From NCBI RefSeq assembly GCF_020422885.1, contig NZ_CP084622.1, forward strand, positions 3,367,001 to 3,431,000: DNA of 64,000 nucleotides, in the 5' to 3' direction. Positions 15,328 to 25,532 of the stretch are shown here, piece by piece (position 1 is the stretch's first letter; each line of letters begins with the position of its first letter). The DNA is from Mesobacillus sp. S13 (GTDB lineage: Bacteria > Bacillota > Bacilli > Bacillales > Cytobacillaceae). The position numbers were made by a program, and so were the translations under genes. The notes beneath the pieces are model-generated. The model was given only the letters and a program-made list of their open reading frames with translations, was not told the DNA's origin and did not search any database.

Positions 15328-16596
15328 TTACTTCTCCTTCCGCATCATGTTATTTGTGTAGACAGGCTTGTCCATCTTGAACTTCACGATTTGCAGCGGG
15401 TGGCGGGCAACATCCAATTCATTGCCATCTTCATCCCAGATCTTATCAATCACATGCGTGAAGTTTTCGATTTCAGGTCCAAAGAATTCAACCTCGTCGC
15501 CAGGCTTGAAGTAGTTCCTTTGCTGAAGTGTCACCATTTGTGTTTCAGCATTGTAATCAAGCACGAGACCAGCAAAATCGAAAGTTGTCTTTTTGCTATG
15601 GTTTCCAAACATTTGCTCTTTATACCCAGGAACTCCCTCAAAGAAGGCTGTTGCTGTTTCACGGTTCGCACATTTGTCCAATTCTTCAAGCCATTCCTGC
15701 TTGATGATGAAGTTTTCAGGATCCGCGCAATAAGCATCAATCACTTTGCGGTATACACTTACTACCGTAGCAATATAGTGGATTGACTTCATGCGGCCTT
15801 CAATTTTCAAGCTGTCTATTCCAAGCTCGATCATGCGAGGGATGGACTCGATCAGCTTAAGGTCTTTAGGGCTCATTGCAAAAGGCGAGTCGCCTTCTGC
15901 AAACAATGCGTTCTCTTCATTTCCTTCAAGTGTGTACAAATCATAATCCCAGCGGCAAGACTGGCAGCAGCCGCCACGGTTAGAATCACGCGCAGTCATA
16001 TGATTGCTCAATGTACAGCGGCCTGAGTAAGCAATACACATTGCGCCATGGATGAAGGTTTCGATCTCGATGTCTACTTTTTCCTTCATTTCCTTGATTT
16101 CTTCTGCACTTGTTTCACGAGCAAGAACGACACGCTCAAGTCCTTCTTCCTTCCAGAACTGGACAGCCTTCCAGTTTGAAAGAGATTGCTGTGTGCTCAA
16201 GTGGACTTCAATTTCCGGAGCGACCTTTCGGCATGTTTCGATGATCAGAGGATCAGCGACGATGATGCCGTGCACACCTGCTCCCTTCAAGCCTAATAGA
16301 TAATCTTCAAGACCATCGATATTTTCATTGTGGGCAAAAATGTTTGTTGTAACATAGATTCTTGCACCGTATTTCTTGGCGAATTCAACGCCTTCCTTCA
16401 TTTCCTCAAACGTGAAATTATCTGCGTTCGAGCGCAGGCCATACTCCTGACCGCCAATAAAAACGGCATCTGCACCATAGTGGACGGCAATCTTCAATTT
16501 CTCAAGATTTCCGGCTGGCGCGAGCAGTTCTGGTTTTTTCACGATAACACGTTTACCGTCAACAATCTGCGAGATTTTATCTGCTACTGCTGTCAT
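15328..16596 (-). CDS. yrrO: U32 family protein YrrO/TrhP2, tRNA U34 hydroxylation
   Basis: A 422-residue member of peptidase family U32. The cysteine cluster [11 protein letters not shown]...[12 protein letters not shown] is the conserved iron-sulfur signature of U32/TrhP proteins. [17 protein letters not shown] near the N-terminus is the usual U32 opening. In Bacillus, YrrN and YrrO (TrhP1/TrhP2) are required for prephenate-dependent formation of 5-hydroxyuridine at tRNA position 34; collagenase-type peptidase labels for this family are misleading. It is followed closely by udk and preceded by yrrN. GGAGGTTGCGTA precedes the ATG. Confidence 0.93.
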   Translation of the reverse strand: MTAVADKISQIVDGKRVIVKKPELLAPAGNLEKLKIAVHYGADAVFIGGQEYGLRSNADNFTFEEMKEGVEFAKKYGARIYVTTNIFAHNENIDGLEDYLLGLKGAGVHGIIVADPLIIETCRKVAPEIEVHLSTQQSLSNWKAVQFWKEEGLERVVLARETSAEEIKEMKEKVDIEIETFIHGAMCIAYSGRCTLSNHMTARDSNRGGCCQSCRWDYDLYTLEGNEENALFAEGDSPFAMSPKDLKLIESIPRMIELGIDSLKIEGRMKSIHYIATVVSVYRKVIDAYCADPENFIIKQEWLEELDKCANRETATAFFEGVPGYKEQMFGNHSKKTTFDFAGLVLDYNAETQMVTLQQRNYFKPGDEVEFFGPEIENFTHVIDKIWDEDGNELDVARHPLQIVKFKMDKPVYTNNMMRKEK

Positions 16597-16623
16597 TACG
16601 CAACCTCCTCATAGTTCTTACTG

Positions 16624-17553
16624 TTAATAAACCGTCTCTTTGAAAAAGAATCCTGTATCCAGCGGGCGGTTTGGCGGCTGCAGTTCTTCCGCTGCTTCCA
16701 GCAAGCCATCTTTTTCTTCGTCGTACTGCTCTGGATCCTCAACAGCCAGGTCAATGGCTTTGCGGTAAAGCTTCGTGACTTCAAGAATATATTCTGGGCT
16801 CTTCAGGATGCCGTCAATTTTAAAAGAATCGACTCCAGCTTCCACAAGCTCCGTTAGTTCATCAATAATGCAAATATCGTTAGGACTCATGATATGAGTG
16901 CCATTTTCATCCTCGAAAATAGGATATTTATTTTCACGCTCTTTATCGTGCAGGAACATATTGCGTTCTTGTTTACGGTTCTCCACTTCAAGCGCTTTGC
17001 CTTGATATTCAAAGTAATGTCCAAGCAATGGTCGTTTAGACTGGAACATGTTCATCATTCCGTGAACCTGCACCTCAATTTCAACCTCGGCATTTTCCTT
17101 GATTTCAACAATAGCATCCATATTGATTTCCCTTGCAAGAACAGCGCGTTTTGCACCTTTTCTGCCCCAATAGTTGCAAGTATACCAGTTAGTTCCTGTT
17201 GTTTCCGTGCTCCAATGAAGCTTCAGGTCAGGAGTATATTCCTTTGCAGCCATCAGTACTGCCGGGTCGCCAAATGTGACTCCGTCCACATTGGCATCCT
17301 TAAGGAATGTAAGATACTCACCAAGCAAATCAATTTTTTCATTGTGGAACAAAGCATTCATCGCGACAAAAACTTTCTTGCCCTTTGAGTGTGCCAGTTC
17401 GATAGCCTGCTTTACGTCTTCACGGCTAAACTCGCCAGCAAGACGCAGACCGAATTTCTGTTCACCGATCAAGAAAGCATCTGCTCCTGCCTCTGCCAGT
17501 GGAATAATTTCCTCAACGCTCTTTGGAGTTACCAATAATTCAGGTTTATTCAT
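16624..17553 (-). CDS. yrrN: U32 family protein YrrN/TrhP1, tRNA U34 hydroxylation
   Basis: A 309-residue U32-family paralogue of the next gene. It opens NKPELLVTPKSVEEIIPLAEAGADAF, but lacks the dense cysteine cluster of YrrO. This matches the two-subunit arrangement in which the partner carries the metal site. The start at ATG 17553 (AGAGGTGAACGGA upstream) is preferred over the GTG that overlaps the binding site. It begins five bases after trmR ends. YrrN and YrrO together hydroxylate U34, and TrmR then methylates the product. Confidence 0.92.
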   Translation of the reverse strand: MNKPELLVTPKSVEEIIPLAEAGADAFLIGEQKFGLRLAGEFSREDVKQAIELAHSKGKKVFVAMNALFHNEKIDLLGEYLTFLKDANVDGVTFGDPAVLMAAKEYTPDLKLHWSTETTGTNWYTCNYWGRKGAKRAVLAREINMDAIVEIKENAEVEIEVQVHGMMNMFQSKRPLLGHYFEYQGKALEVENRKQERNMFLHDKERENKYPIFEDENGTHIMSPNDICIIDELTELVEAGVDSFKIDGILKSPEYILEVTKLYRKAIDLAVEDPEQYDEEKDGLLEAAEELQPPNRPLDTGFFFKETVY

Positions 17554-17558
17554 TCCGT

Positions 17559-18197
17559 TCACCTCTTCTTACTAACCGCTATACCATCGCCTATCGGCAG
17601 GATGACAGTATCATACTCCTGATTGGCTGCAAGCCAGCGGTTGAATTCATCTATTTTTTTTACCAGGCTGCGTAATCTTCTGCTTTCTGCTTCCTGATTA
17701 TATACAAGCCCTTTAAATAGGACATTATCCGTAATGATCATTCCTCCCGGTTTTAAATACCTGGAGTACATTTCAAAAAATCGCTTATATTGTCCTTTGG
17801 CTGCATCAATAAAAATGGCATCAAATGGACCATGGCCGGCGACTTCGTCTTCCAATTCAAGGGCATCTCCTTGAATTTGGATAATCCGCTCCTGCAGTCC
17901 TGCCCGCTTAATATACTCAACAGCAAGCTCGAACCTTTCATCATCACGCTCTAGAGTGACTACTTTTGTTTGCGGGAGGGAGTATGCCATTCTTAGCGCG
18001 GAATAGCCAATTGCTGTCCCTACCTCCAGGATCGCTTGTGGCTGCTGGATTCTCAACAGCTGGAGCATGGTTTCAATACCCGCAGGCTCCATGATTGGGA
18101 CACCATTTTTATCTGCATATTCCTCCATCTCTGTAAGGAGGGCATTCCTCGGCTGTATTAAAGAATCTATATAATTTTGCAGCTCTTGATTTAGCAA
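17559..18197 (-). CDS. trmR: tRNA 5-hydroxyuridine methyltransferase TrmR (O-methyltransferase family 3)
   Basis: A 212-residue SAM-dependent O-methyltransferase of the catechol-OMT-like family. The SAM motif I ILEVGTAIGYSALRMA is near residue 58, the acidic VVTLERDD follows, and the metal-binding FDAIFIDAAKGQY and IITDNVLFKG segments are complete. In B. subtilis the homologue YrrM is TrmR, which converts 5-hydroxyuridine-34 to 5-methoxyuridine. The immediately downstream yrrN-yrrO genes make its substrate, which strongly supports the assignment. GAGGTGAAGCAGC precedes the start. Confidence 0.94.
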   Translation of the reverse strand: MLNQELQNYIDSLIQPRNALLTEMEEYADKNGVPIMEPAGIETMLQLLRIQQPQAILEVGTAIGYSALRMAYSLPQTKVVTLERDDERFELAVEYIKRAGLQERIIQIQGDALELEDEVAGHGPFDAIFIDAAKGQYKRFFEMYSRYLKPGGMIITDNVLFKGLVYNQEAESRRLRSLVKKIDEFNRWLAANQEYDTVILPIGDGIAVSKKR

Positions 18198-18267
18198 GCT
18201 GCTTCACCTCTATTCAATGGCTTAAACTCAGCCAGAGTAGATATATTAAAATGACTGTCCGAGCATG

Positions 18268-18371
18268 AAAAAAATAGCGTTCACAGTTTAAGAGGGTACA
18301 CCTAAAGGCAATGTTGCCTTACGGGATCATCAGCTAAAAGCTACAACTCCTACTTCTGCAATACACGCTAT
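18268..18371 (-). ncRNA. Candidate structured RNA between mltG and trmR
   Basis: On the minus strand a closing helix ATAGCGT / ACGCTAT (18365-18371 with 18274-18280) encloses a perfect hairpin AAGGCA-ACAT-TGCCTT, an AGCT-TTT-AGCT element and further CAG/CTG and AAG/CTT pairs. Seven T follow the closing helix. The mltG terminator lies upstream and the trmR operon starts 71 bases downstream, so it could be a separate small RNA or an operon leader with a terminator. It fills the 309-base gene-free gap 18198-18506. No known RNA family was recognised. Confidence 0.4.
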
Positions 18372-18460
18372 CAATAAATCTAAGCTCACATTTAGAGCCT
18401 TTGCTAGACAGTGACATACTATTGAACCTAGAAAAAAACACTTGTATTATTTTATCACAA

Positions 18461-18497
18461 TAAGAAGGGAAATGCTAACCTTTCTGCATTTCCCTTT
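18461..18497 (-). terminator. Terminator of mltG
   Basis: The minus-strand stem AAGGGAAATGC / GCATTTCCCTT has a ten-base loop and a CTTATT tail, and begins ten bases after the mltG stop. Confidence 0.75.
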
Positions 18498-18506
18498 AAT
18501 TTACTG

Positions 18507-19649
18507 TTATTTTTTATTCGTGATATGTTCATCCACTTTGCGATTATGCTCTGCCAATGTCTTGGAGAACAGCACATCTCCGGTAGAGGTTGCCAGGAAA
18601 TACATATCATCCGTATCAGCCGGTGCAAGGGCAGCTTCAATTGATATTACCCCAGGATTAGCGATTGGACCAGGTGGCAGACCCTGAATTTTATAGGTAT
18701 TATAAGGATCATCAATTTCCAGATCCTTGAAGAATACCCGTTCTTTATGTTCGCCGTGTGCGTACAGGACAGTCGGATCTGTTTGCAGCATCATCCCCTC
18801 TTCCAGGCGATTGTAGAAGACGCTTGCAATTTTATCGCGATCCACTTTCTCTGTTGCTTCCTCTTCAATCAGTGATGCCATCGTCATCAATTCATGTGTC
18901 GTCATTTCCTTTTCTTCCATCTGGCCTCTGAAATCACCAAGCACTTCTTTTGTCTTTGTCAGCATGACCGTAACAATTTCCTCGACAGTCGGCTTTTCAG
19001 AATAAAAAGGATAAGTTGCAGGGAACAGATAGCCTTCAAGTGGATACTTCACATTTTCTTTCAGGATATCTTCTGTGAGAACATCAGGGTATTTGCCCAT
19101 CAATTTATTGATGAATTCCTTATCGTTCAGCTGTTTGAAAATCTCTTCCTCATCCTGCTGTGTCTTTTCGGCAATAATACCCGCAATCTGCTTTAATTGC
19201 TTACCCTCAGGAATCGTGATTTTCATGACAACTTCTTGCATGACCTTCCCAGTTTTCAAGCTTGTGACGATTTCAGGAAGCGTCATGGAAGGTTTCATTT
19301 TATAGTCGCCCGCCATAAAGCCAGCTTCGTTTTTGAACTTCACATAATATTTAAAGACTCGAGCATCTCTGATGATTCCCTTATCCTCAAGAATCTGTCC
19401 GATACCCGTTGTTGATGAACCGATCGGAATATTGACATCGACTGTTTTCTTGCTGTTTGCATCCACCGGCTTCAAGGCTTCTTTAATATAGTAATAGCCA
19501 CCCCCGCCAATTGCCCCAATGAGCAGAATAGCCATGATGGAAGTGATGAAAACAATCTTCCTCACAATTCTCGCTTCCTTTTGCTGCTCTACTAACTTCT
19601 CAGTAATCAGCTTCTTTTTATCTGTTTTTATATTTTTTTCGTCAGACAT
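18507..19649 (-). CDS. mltG: Endolytic murein transglycosylase MltG
   Basis: A 380-residue membrane-anchored lytic transglycosylase that cuts nascent glycan strands. A cytoplasmic basic N-terminus is followed by one membrane helix (about residues 31-53, VFITSIMAILLIGAIGGGGYYYI). A LysM-like part and the YceG catalytic domain come next. The catalytic Glu lies in MASLIEEEATEKVDRDKIASV (about residue 262), and LQTDPTVLYAHG and PYNTYKIQGLPPGPIANPG are complete. GAGGGGGAACTT precedes the ATG. The 5' side is bordered by repeat array 2. Confidence 0.95.
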   Translation of the reverse strand: MSDEKNIKTDKKKLITEKLVEQQKEARIVRKIVFITSIMAILLIGAIGGGGYYYIKEALKPVDANSKKTVDVNIPIGSSTTGIGQILEDKGIIRDARVFKYYVKFKNEAGFMAGDYKMKPSMTLPEIVTSLKTGKVMQEVVMKITIPEGKQLKQIAGIIAEKTQQDEEEIFKQLNDKEFINKLMGKYPDVLTEDILKENVKYPLEGYLFPATYPFYSEKPTVEEIVTVMLTKTKEVLGDFRGQMEEKEMTTHELMTMASLIEEEATEKVDRDKIASVFYNRLEEGMMLQTDPTVLYAHGEHKERVFFKDLEIDDPYNTYKIQGLPPGPIANPGVISIEAALAPADTDDMYFLATSTGDVLFSKTLAEHNRKVDEHITNKK

Positions 19650-19869
19650 AAGTTCCCCCTCCAGTTAACAATACGAACTTCCTGGATACTCCCTATTAAC
19701 ACATCTCGAATCATTATACTATATTTTCTATTTTTATTTGCAAATAATTACGAAAAAATACTCATGACGACAAATAAACCGAGGATTCGACAGGCAAACC
19801 AGGAGGAACACATAATACTATCGAGTGGTTGTTTGTAGGTGGAGGCCAATACTGTGCGTAAAAAATGGT
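19650..19869. other. Gene-free stretch upstream of mltG
   Basis: AT-rich sequence between the mltG start and array 2. It should contain the mltG promoter, but no convincing -35/-10 pair was picked out. No ORF with a ribosome binding site was found. Confidence 0.5.
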
Positions 19870-20140
19870 CTATTGGACAATTTCCAGTGGTACTCCCTTC
19901 TGTTTGTCCGATAGGGCCCTTTTATCGGTCACTTTCTCTGGTTTCTTCTCTCCGTTTGTCCGATAGACCCCTTCTATCGGACATTTTAACTGATTTCTTC
20001 CCTCTGTTTGTCCGATAGAGCCACTCTATCGGACACTTTCTCTGGTTTCTTCTCTCAATTTGTCCGATAGACCCTTCCTATCGGACATTTACATTGTTTT
20101 CTTCACTCTATTTGTCCAATAGAGTCTTGCTACGGTCTCT
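19870..20140. repeat. Tandem array 2: five 52-bp palindromic units plus a half unit
   Basis: TGTCC boxes start at 19905, 19957, 20009, 20061 and 20113, each 52 bases apart; a degenerate partner box at 19871 keeps the same phase. Each unit folds as TTTGTCCGATAGA-loop-TCTATCGGACA followed by a pyrimidine-rich filler. Phase is lost after 20140. The array occupies most of the gap between yrzB and mltG. Confidence 0.93.
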
Positions 20141-20183
20141 TTCTAGTGATTCTTCTTCCTGTTTATCACATTGTCCTATCCAC

Positions 20184-20215
20184 AAAAAAAAAGACCAGGC
20201 ATCATCCGCCTGGTC
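20184..20215 (-). terminator. Terminator of the ireB-ruvX-yrzB operon
   Basis: The minus-strand stem GACCAGGC / GCCTGGTC is followed by nine T, 15 bases beyond the yrzB stop. Confidence 0.9.
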
Positions 20216-20229
20216 CCTGTTCTACTATT

Positions 20230-20517
20230 TTATTCTTCGTCCTGCTCAGCAAGGAATGTTTCCAGCATTTCCTCGATCATGTCCCATTCTGCGTCAGTTT
20301 CGATTGGCATTAGTTCGCCATCTTCGTTGTCTTCAGAAGGTGTGAATGCAGATGCATGGATTTCGATTTCTTCGTCATCGTTATCCTCTGCACCTACTGG
20401 ATAATAAAGCACATATGATTTACCGAATTCTTCAGAATCAAATGTGAAAAGTACTTCGCATAATTGTTCGTTGCCGTTTTCGTCTACTACTGTAATGTTG
20501 TTTTCGCCGTGATCCAT
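20230..20517 (-). CDS. yrzB: DUF1292 family protein YrzB
   Basis: A 95-residue acidic protein ([19 protein letters not shown]...) with the DUF1292 core [20 protein letters not shown] and a strongly acidic C-terminus ending AEQDEE. The start at ATG 20517 follows TGAGGTGACTACA; the GTG nine bases upstream is part of that site. It lies 15 bases after ruvX in the conserved ireB-ruvX-yrzB trio of Firmicutes. The function is unknown. Confidence 0.9.
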   Translation of the reverse strand: MDHGENNITVVDENGNEQLCEVLFTFDSEEFGKSYVLYYPVGAEDNDDEEIEIHASAFTPSEDNEDGELMPIETDAEWDMIEEMLETFLAEQDEE

Positions 20518-20532
20518 TGTAGTCACCTCAAT

Positions 20533-20949
20533 TTAATTTTGGCTATTTAAAAAGCCTTGTAAAATCATTACTGCAGCCATTTTATCAATGACCTTTTTTC
20601 TTTTTTTGCGGCTCATGTCCGCCTCTAGCAAAACTCGCTCGGCAGCCACTGTCGTCAGGCGCTCGTCCCAAAGAATGGCAGGGACTCCGAACCTTTCCTC
20701 CAATTCACGTGCATAGAATTGGCTAGCCTCTCCGCGCGGGCCAATAGTGCCATTCATGTTTTTAGGCAGCCCGACGACAACTTTGCCGACTTCGTACTCT
20801 TTTATTATTTTACCAATTTCATCAAAACCAAACACATTTTCTTCTTCGTTGATTTTCAATGTTTCAAGACCCTGAGCCGTCCATCCTAGTTCATCACTCA
20901 GGGCAATGCCGACTGTTTTCGAGCCAACATCGAGTCCCATGATCCGCAA
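20533..20949 (-). CDS. ruvX: RuvX/YqgF-type Holliday junction resolvase homologue
   Basis: A 138-residue RNase H-like fold protein. It opens [20 protein letters not shown] with the first acidic residue in GLDVG, and contains [16 protein letters not shown] and [16 protein letters not shown], all family hallmarks. Members are implicated in 16S rRNA 5' end maturation and, by structure, in junction resolution. The start is TTG at 20949 behind GAGAGGGGAAATAAA. Only one base separates it from ireB, so the two are translationally coupled. Confidence 0.94.
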   Translation of the reverse strand: MRIMGLDVGSKTVGIALSDELGWTAQGLETLKINEEENVFGFDEIGKIIKEYEVGKVVVGLPKNMNGTIGPRGEASQFYARELEERFGVPAILWDERLTTVAAERVLLEADMSRKKRKKVIDKMAAVMILQGFLNSQN

Positions 20950-20950
20950 T

Positions 20951-21220
20951 TTATTTCCCCTCTCGCTGGTTCCTTAGATAGGATTTAACCAGTTCCTCGA
21001 TAATTTCATCCCGCTCCAACTTGCGGATGATGTTGCGGGCATCCCGATGGCGGGGAATATAGGCCGGGTCGCCAGAGAGCAAATAACCGACAATCTGGTT
21101 GATTGGGTTATAACCTTTTTCCTGCAATGCTTCGTACACCTGAAGCAGGACTTCATTTGCATCATGCTCAAAAGGCTCTTCGGGAAAATTAAATCTCATC
21201 GTCTTGTCAAACGAGCTCAT
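20951..21220 (-). CDS. IreB family regulatory phosphoprotein (YrzL)
   Basis: An 89-residue DUF965/IreB protein: [19 protein letters not shown] at the N-terminus, then the conserved [31 protein letters not shown]. In enterococci IreB is phosphorylated on threonine by the PASTA kinase and influences cephalosporin resistance; T7 in DKTMRF fits that N-terminal site. The start at ATG 21220 is placed behind GAGGTGCATTCG. It is the first gene of the ireB-ruvX-yrzB operon, 79 bases downstream of alaS. Confidence 0.93.
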   Translation of the reverse strand: MSSFDKTMRFNFPEEPFEHDANEVLLQVYEALQEKGYNPINQIVGYLLSGDPAYIPRHRDARNIIRKLERDEIIEELVKSYLRNQREGK

Positions 21221-21299
21221 CGAATGCACCTCACTTTTAAAAAATGGCCGGTAAAATTTTCTTCAAGATACCTTCATTCTACACTACTTTACTTTTATA

Positions 21300-23933
21300 T
21301 CAAATTGATTTTACCCATTCTTCGGCAAATTGAAGCGCATTTTCGAGTTTTGAAGGGTCTTTTCCGCCAGCCTGGGCCATATCTGGACGGCCTCCACCGC
21401 CTCCGCCGCAAATTGCTGCTGCTTCCTTGATCAATTTTCCAGCTTGATAGCCTTTCTTGATCAGGTCATCTGTCACAGCGGCAATCAGGTTCACTTTATT
21501 GCCGTCAGTCATGCCAAGGAGGATGACTGCTGATCCAAGCTTCTGCTTCAAGTCATCAGCCATATTCCGCAGGCTGTTCATATCAGCCGCTTCAACACGG
21601 GTTGCCAGCAATTGAACTCCATTCACTTCTTTGACCTTCGAAGTTAGGCTTCCAGCTTCAATATTACCCAACTTAGCTGAAAGAGATTCATTTTCGCGCT
21701 GAAGCTGTTTCATTTCTGCAAGCATTGAGTCAATTCTGTTTGCAACTTCTTTTGGAGATGTCTTTAATTTAGATGCTGCATCCTTCAGAATAGTAATCTG
21801 ATCATTCAGCACTTTATATGCTGCTTCTCCTGTTACGGCTTCAATCCTTCTTGTTCCTGCACCGATTCCGCCTTCGGATACAATCTTGAACAGGCCGATG
21901 ACTGATGTGTTTGGAACATGGCACCCGCCGCAAAGCTCAAGGCTGTAGTCGCCAACTTTTACAATGCGGACAATGTCGCCGTATTTTTCACCGAATAATG
22001 CCATCGCGCCCATTGCTTTAGCTTCAGCAATCGGCTTGAAGCTCGTTTCGACCTGGATGCTTCTCCAGATTTTTTCATTGACGATTGCCTCTACTTGCTC
22101 TAGTTCTTCAGCAGTCACCTGGCCGAAATGAGAGAAGTCGAAACGTAGTCTGTCAGGTTCAACAAGAGAACCAGCCTGGTTTACATGACCTCCAAGCACA
22201 TCCTTCAATGCCTGGTGGAGCAAGTGTGTTGCTGTGTGGTTCTTGATGATTCGCGCACGATTTTCCTGATCCACTTGAGCTGTGACTTCAATGCCTTTCG
22301 TTACCTTGCCTTCTTCCACAACTGCATGGTGAAGGTTTTGTCCGTTCGGAGCTTTCTTTACATCCTTTACAGATACCTTGATGCCATTTGCTACAAGGGT
22401 TCCTTTATCGGCAATCTGGCCGCCGCTTTCTGCGTAGAATGGCGTAAAATCAAGGATGAAATGAATCTCGTCGCCCGCGCTCGCTTCCTCAACAAGCTCG
22501 CCTTCCTTGACCAAAGCAACGATTTTGCTGGTTGTTTCAAAATTATCATATCCGACGAATTCGCTGCTTTCCTTAATGTCCCCGAGAATGCCACCCTGCA
22601 CTTGCATGGAACCGACATCCTGACGTGCAGCACGTGCTCTCTCACGCTGAAGCTCCATTTCTTTTTCAAAGCCTTCATGGTCGACCTTCAAGCCTTCTTC
22701 TTCAGCATATTCTTCTGTTAATTCAACAGGGAATCCATATGTGTCATATAGACGGAAGACATCCGCACCCTGAACCATGCCACTGCCTTTTTCTTTCTCC
22801 TTCTTGATCAGCTCGGAAAGAATCGCAAGGCCTTCGTTGAGCGTTTCATGGAAACGGTCTTCTTCATTCTTGATGACCTTCTGGATGAACTCTGTCTTTT
22901 CTTTTACTTCAGGATAGAAGTCATGCATGATTTCGCCAACAACAGGCACAAGCTCGTACATGAATGGACGGTTGATGTCCAGCTTTTTCGCATAACGTAC
23001 AGCGCGGCGCAATAAACGGCGAAGTACATAGCCTCGGCCTTCATTCGAAGGAAGTGCACCGTCACCGACAGCAAAGGCTACCGTACGGATGTGATCGGCA
23101 ATTACTTTAAATGCTTCATCCTTCTCTTTGGACTGTCCGTATTTTTCACCGGAGATTTCTTCAGTCGCATTGATGATTGGCATGAACAAATCTGTTTCAA
23201 AGTTTGTCGGAACGTCCTGTACGACAGAAGCCATACGCTCAAGCCCCATGCCTGTATCAATATTTTTCTTCGGCAGCGGAGTGTATGTTCCGTCAGGATT
23301 ATGGTTGAATTCAGAGAACACAAGATTCCAAACCTCTAAATAACGATCATTTTCCCCTCCAGGATATAGTTCTGGATCTTCAGGGTCATTGCCATACTCA
23401 GGCCCTCTGTCATAGAAGATTTCTGTGTTCGGACCACTTGGACCTTCACCGATATCCCAGAAGTTCCCCTCAAGGCGGATGATGCGTTCTTCAGGAACAC
23501 CGATTTTCTCTCTCCAGATATTGAATGCTTCGTCGTCCTCCGGATGAATGGTCACGGAAAGCTTTTCAGGATCAAAACCAATCCATTTTTCATCCGTAAG
23601 GAATTCCCATGCAAATTCAATTGCTTCTACCTTGAAATAGTCACCGATCGAGAAGTTTCCAAGCATCTCAAAGAATGTGTGGTGGCGCGCTGTCTTTCCG
23701 ACATTTTCGATATCGTTTGTACGAATCGATTTTTGCGCATTAGTGATACGCGGGTTTGCCGGAATCACACGGCCATCAAAATACTTTTTCAATGTCGCTA
23801 CACCACTGTTGATCCAAAGAAGGGAAGGATCATCATGAGGGACAAGCGATGCACTCGGCTCAATTGCGTGGCCCTTTTCCTTAAAGAAATCCAGATACAT
23901 TTTCCTGATTTCAGCACCTGTCAGTTTTTTCAT
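21300..23933 (-). CDS. alaS: Alanine--tRNA ligase
   Basis: An 877-residue class II synthetase that charges tRNA-Ala and edits mischarged Ser and Gly. The N-terminal catalytic domain opens [17 protein letters not shown]. The editing-domain zinc motif [12 protein letters not shown] (near 560) and CGGCHV (near 660) are intact, and the C-terminal domain has [15 protein letters not shown]. Length is normal. AGGAGGTTAGTTTT precedes the ATG. It is controlled by an alanine T-box leader and a consensus sigma-A promoter directly upstream. It is probably transcribed with ireB-ruvX-yrzB, since no terminator was seen between them. Confidence 0.98.
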   Translation of the reverse strand: MKKLTGAEIRKMYLDFFKEKGHAIEPSASLVPHDDPSLLWINSGVATLKKYFDGRVIPANPRITNAQKSIRTNDIENVGKTARHHTFFEMLGNFSIGDYFKVEAIEFAWEFLTDEKWIGFDPEKLSVTIHPEDDEAFNIWREKIGVPEERIIRLEGNFWDIGEGPSGPNTEIFYDRGPEYGNDPEDPELYPGGENDRYLEVWNLVFSEFNHNPDGTYTPLPKKNIDTGMGLERMASVVQDVPTNFETDLFMPIINATEEISGEKYGQSKEKDEAFKVIADHIRTVAFAVGDGALPSNEGRGYVLRRLLRRAVRYAKKLDINRPFMYELVPVVGEIMHDFYPEVKEKTEFIQKVIKNEEDRFHETLNEGLAILSELIKKEKEKGSGMVQGADVFRLYDTYGFPVELTEEYAEEEGLKVDHEGFEKEMELQRERARAARQDVGSMQVQGGILGDIKESSEFVGYDNFETTSKIVALVKEGELVEEASAGDEIHFILDFTPFYAESGGQIADKGTLVANGIKVSVKDVKKAPNGQNLHHAVVEEGKVTKGIEVTAQVDQENRARIIKNHTATHLLHQALKDVLGGHVNQAGSLVEPDRLRFDFSHFGQVTAEELEQVEAIVNEKIWRSIQVETSFKPIAEAKAMGAMALFGEKYGDIVRIVKVGDYSLELCGGCHVPNTSVIGLFKIVSEGGIGAGTRRIEAVTGEAAYKVLNDQITILKDAASKLKTSPKEVANRIDSMLAEMKQLQRENESLSAKLGNIEAGSLTSKVKEVNGVQLLATRVEAADMNSLRNMADDLKQKLGSAVILLGMTDGNKVNLIAAVTDDLIKKGYQAGKLIKEAAAICGGGGGGRPDMAQAGGKDPSKLENALQFAEEWVKSI

Positions 23934-23986
23934 AAAACTAACCTCCTAAACCCAAATGAAATTTAAGCTTTCAGGGATTTTAGGCA

Positions 23987-24234
23987 ACAAAAAAAGCCCT
24001 CATCCCTGGACAGGGACGAGAGCTTGCTCGCGGTACCACCCTGATTATGGACGCAAAGTCGTGCGCCCATCTCTCAAAAACGCTTTAACGCAGCTGCTAC
24101 GGCAGGTTTTGCCTGCACTCCGGAATAGCCTTCTGTTATCCTTCACCGGGAATTCTCTCAGCCTGGGAATCCCTCTCTGGACGATGGTCTATAACATACT
24201 CGTTCCTTCTACATTTTTCGAATTATTAATCTAT
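23987..24234 (-). promoter_or_regulatory. T-box leader of alaS (specifier GCT, Ala)
   Basis: The minus strand carries the T-box sequence AGGGTGGTACCGCG (24032-24045). A terminator stem, CCTCATCCCTGGAC and its complement, then ends in TTTTTTT. Upstream in Stem I the segment AGAAGGCTATTCCGGAG presents GCT, an alanine codon, as specifier. Uncharged tRNA-Ala would stabilise the antiterminator and allow alaS transcription. Confidence 0.95.
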
Positions 24235-24240
24235 AGCCGA

Positions 24241-24269
24241 ATTATATATAGCCTGTTGCACTTTGTCAA
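24241..24269 (-). promoter_or_regulatory. Sigma-A promoter of alaS
   Basis: TTGACA (24264-24269) and TATAAT (24241-24246) are both perfect, with a 17-base spacer, reading leftwards into the T-box leader. Confidence 0.92.
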
Positions 24270-24284
24270 ACGACTTGGCAAAAA

Positions 24285-25367
24285 TTACGAGGGACGCTCT
24301 TTCTTTCTCTCAAGTATGATATGGTCTTTTGCATGAATGAGTGCCGCTCTTAGGACCACCAGGACAGGAACGGCAAGAATAAGGCCAAGGATGCCGCCTA
24401 TCTCTTCTCCCGCCAGCAGCGCAAACATGATCATCAGCGGATGCATATGCAGGCTTTTACCGACAATGAGCGGGGACAAGATATTTCCCTCGAGAAACTG
24501 CAGTGAAAAGACAATTACGAGTGAAAGAAGCACCATTTTCACAGACATTGTTGCTGCGATGATCACAGCCGGAATCGCTCCAATGATGGGCCCGAAATAT
24601 GGAATCACATTCGTGATCCCGACTATCGCTCCTAATAGCAGCGAATACTTGATGCCTGCCATCCAAAAAAACAAGGAGGAAAGGACACCAATGATTAGGC
24701 AAATGAGCAGCTGCCCACGGATATAGCTTCCGAGAGACTTATCGACCTCATGCAGGAACTTTGTGCCTGGCTGCCTCCACTGCCGGGGCGTCAGATACCA
24801 GGCCGCTTTTTTCATGACATCGAAATCCTTCAGCATGTAAAAAGCGATAAATGGGATCACTGCAATCGTCAAAATTGAATTAATGATATCCATCAGGAAT
24901 GTCATCGTACCAGCGAGCACTCCATCAAGCCATTGTTCCATCCGGGTAATTCCATCCTCGATCCTCTCATGTATCCCTGCCGGCCAAGTGGAGGTCTGAT
25001 CAACAATGTTATTGACCATTTGCCTATATTGCTCGGCAAAATACGGCGCATTCTCCGCTAAATCGCCCAGCTGACGGATCATTGCTGGTATCCCTTTGTA
25101 AAAAGCAAAACCAGCTCCGCCAAAAAATAAAATATAGATGACCAAGATCGAAACTCCGCGATGAAGCCCTCTTTGGTGAAGGGCTTCCACAATAGGGTGG
25201 AGGAGATATGTAATGAAGGCAGCCACAGAAAAAGGCACAAGCAGCGAAATCAAAATTTCCAAAAACGGAACCCATATGGCCTGCAATTTGATGAAAACAA
25301 AAAGCACAATGAATAAAAGGAGAAGGAATCCAAGCCGGTAATACCATTTCATCTGGATATTCATCAT
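24285..25367 (-). CDS. yrrI: AI-2E family membrane transporter YrrI
   Basis: A 360-residue integral membrane protein with about eight hydrophobic segments, the DUF20/AI-2E exporter family layout. The conserved IVGITNVIPYFGPIIGAIPAV stretch is in the C-terminal half and is preceded by a long, poorly hydrophobic loop. The ATG at 25367 follows GGAGGGTGAAG. Family members export diverse small substrates or cations; the AI-2 name does not fix the substrate here. It ends just before the alaS promoter region, and no terminator is obvious between them. Confidence 0.88.
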   Translation of the reverse strand: MMNIQMKWYYRLGFLLLLFIVLFVFIKLQAIWVPFLEILISLLVPFSVAAFITYLLHPIVEALHQRGLHRGVSILVIYILFFGGAGFAFYKGIPAMIRQLGDLAENAPYFAEQYRQMVNNIVDQTSTWPAGIHERIEDGITRMEQWLDGVLAGTMTFLMDIINSILTIAVIPFIAFYMLKDFDVMKKAAWYLTPRQWRQPGTKFLHEVDKSLGSYIRGQLLICLIIGVLSSLFFWMAGIKYSLLLGAIVGITNVIPYFGPIIGAIPAVIIAATMSVKMVLLSLVIVFSLQFLEGNILSPLIVGKSLHMHPLMIMFALLAGEEIGGILGLILAVPVLVVLRAALIHAKDHIILERKKERPS

Positions 25368-25480
25368 CTTCACCCTCCTTCCTGTTTATTCTTGAAAGAA
25401 AGGCGGTGGATTATGCATTTTAGTCTGTCTGTAGGTATTTTAATGCTTATTAGAACGTTCACACTGCATTCAAAGTAGTA

Positions 25481-25510
25481 AAAAACCCCTGTAAAAATCA
25501 CAGGGGTTTA
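25481..25510 (-). terminator. Terminator of the DUF3918 gene
   Basis: The minus-strand stem AAACCCCTGT / ACAGGGGTTT is followed by TTTTTAC, 23 bases beyond the stop codon. Confidence 0.88.
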
Positions 25511-25532
25511 AAGTTAAGACTGTCGCTACATC

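Noticed and set aside
22185..22721. 178-codon plus-strand ORF opposite alaS
   Set aside because: Antisense shadow of alaS; Cys/Phe-rich nonsense composition and no start signal.
25413..25478. 21-codon plus-strand ORF (MHFSLSVGILMLIRTF...) behind AAAGGCGGTGG
   Set aside because: The spacing to the ATG is very short, there is no terminator or conserved context, and it lies in the leader of yrrI on the opposite strand.
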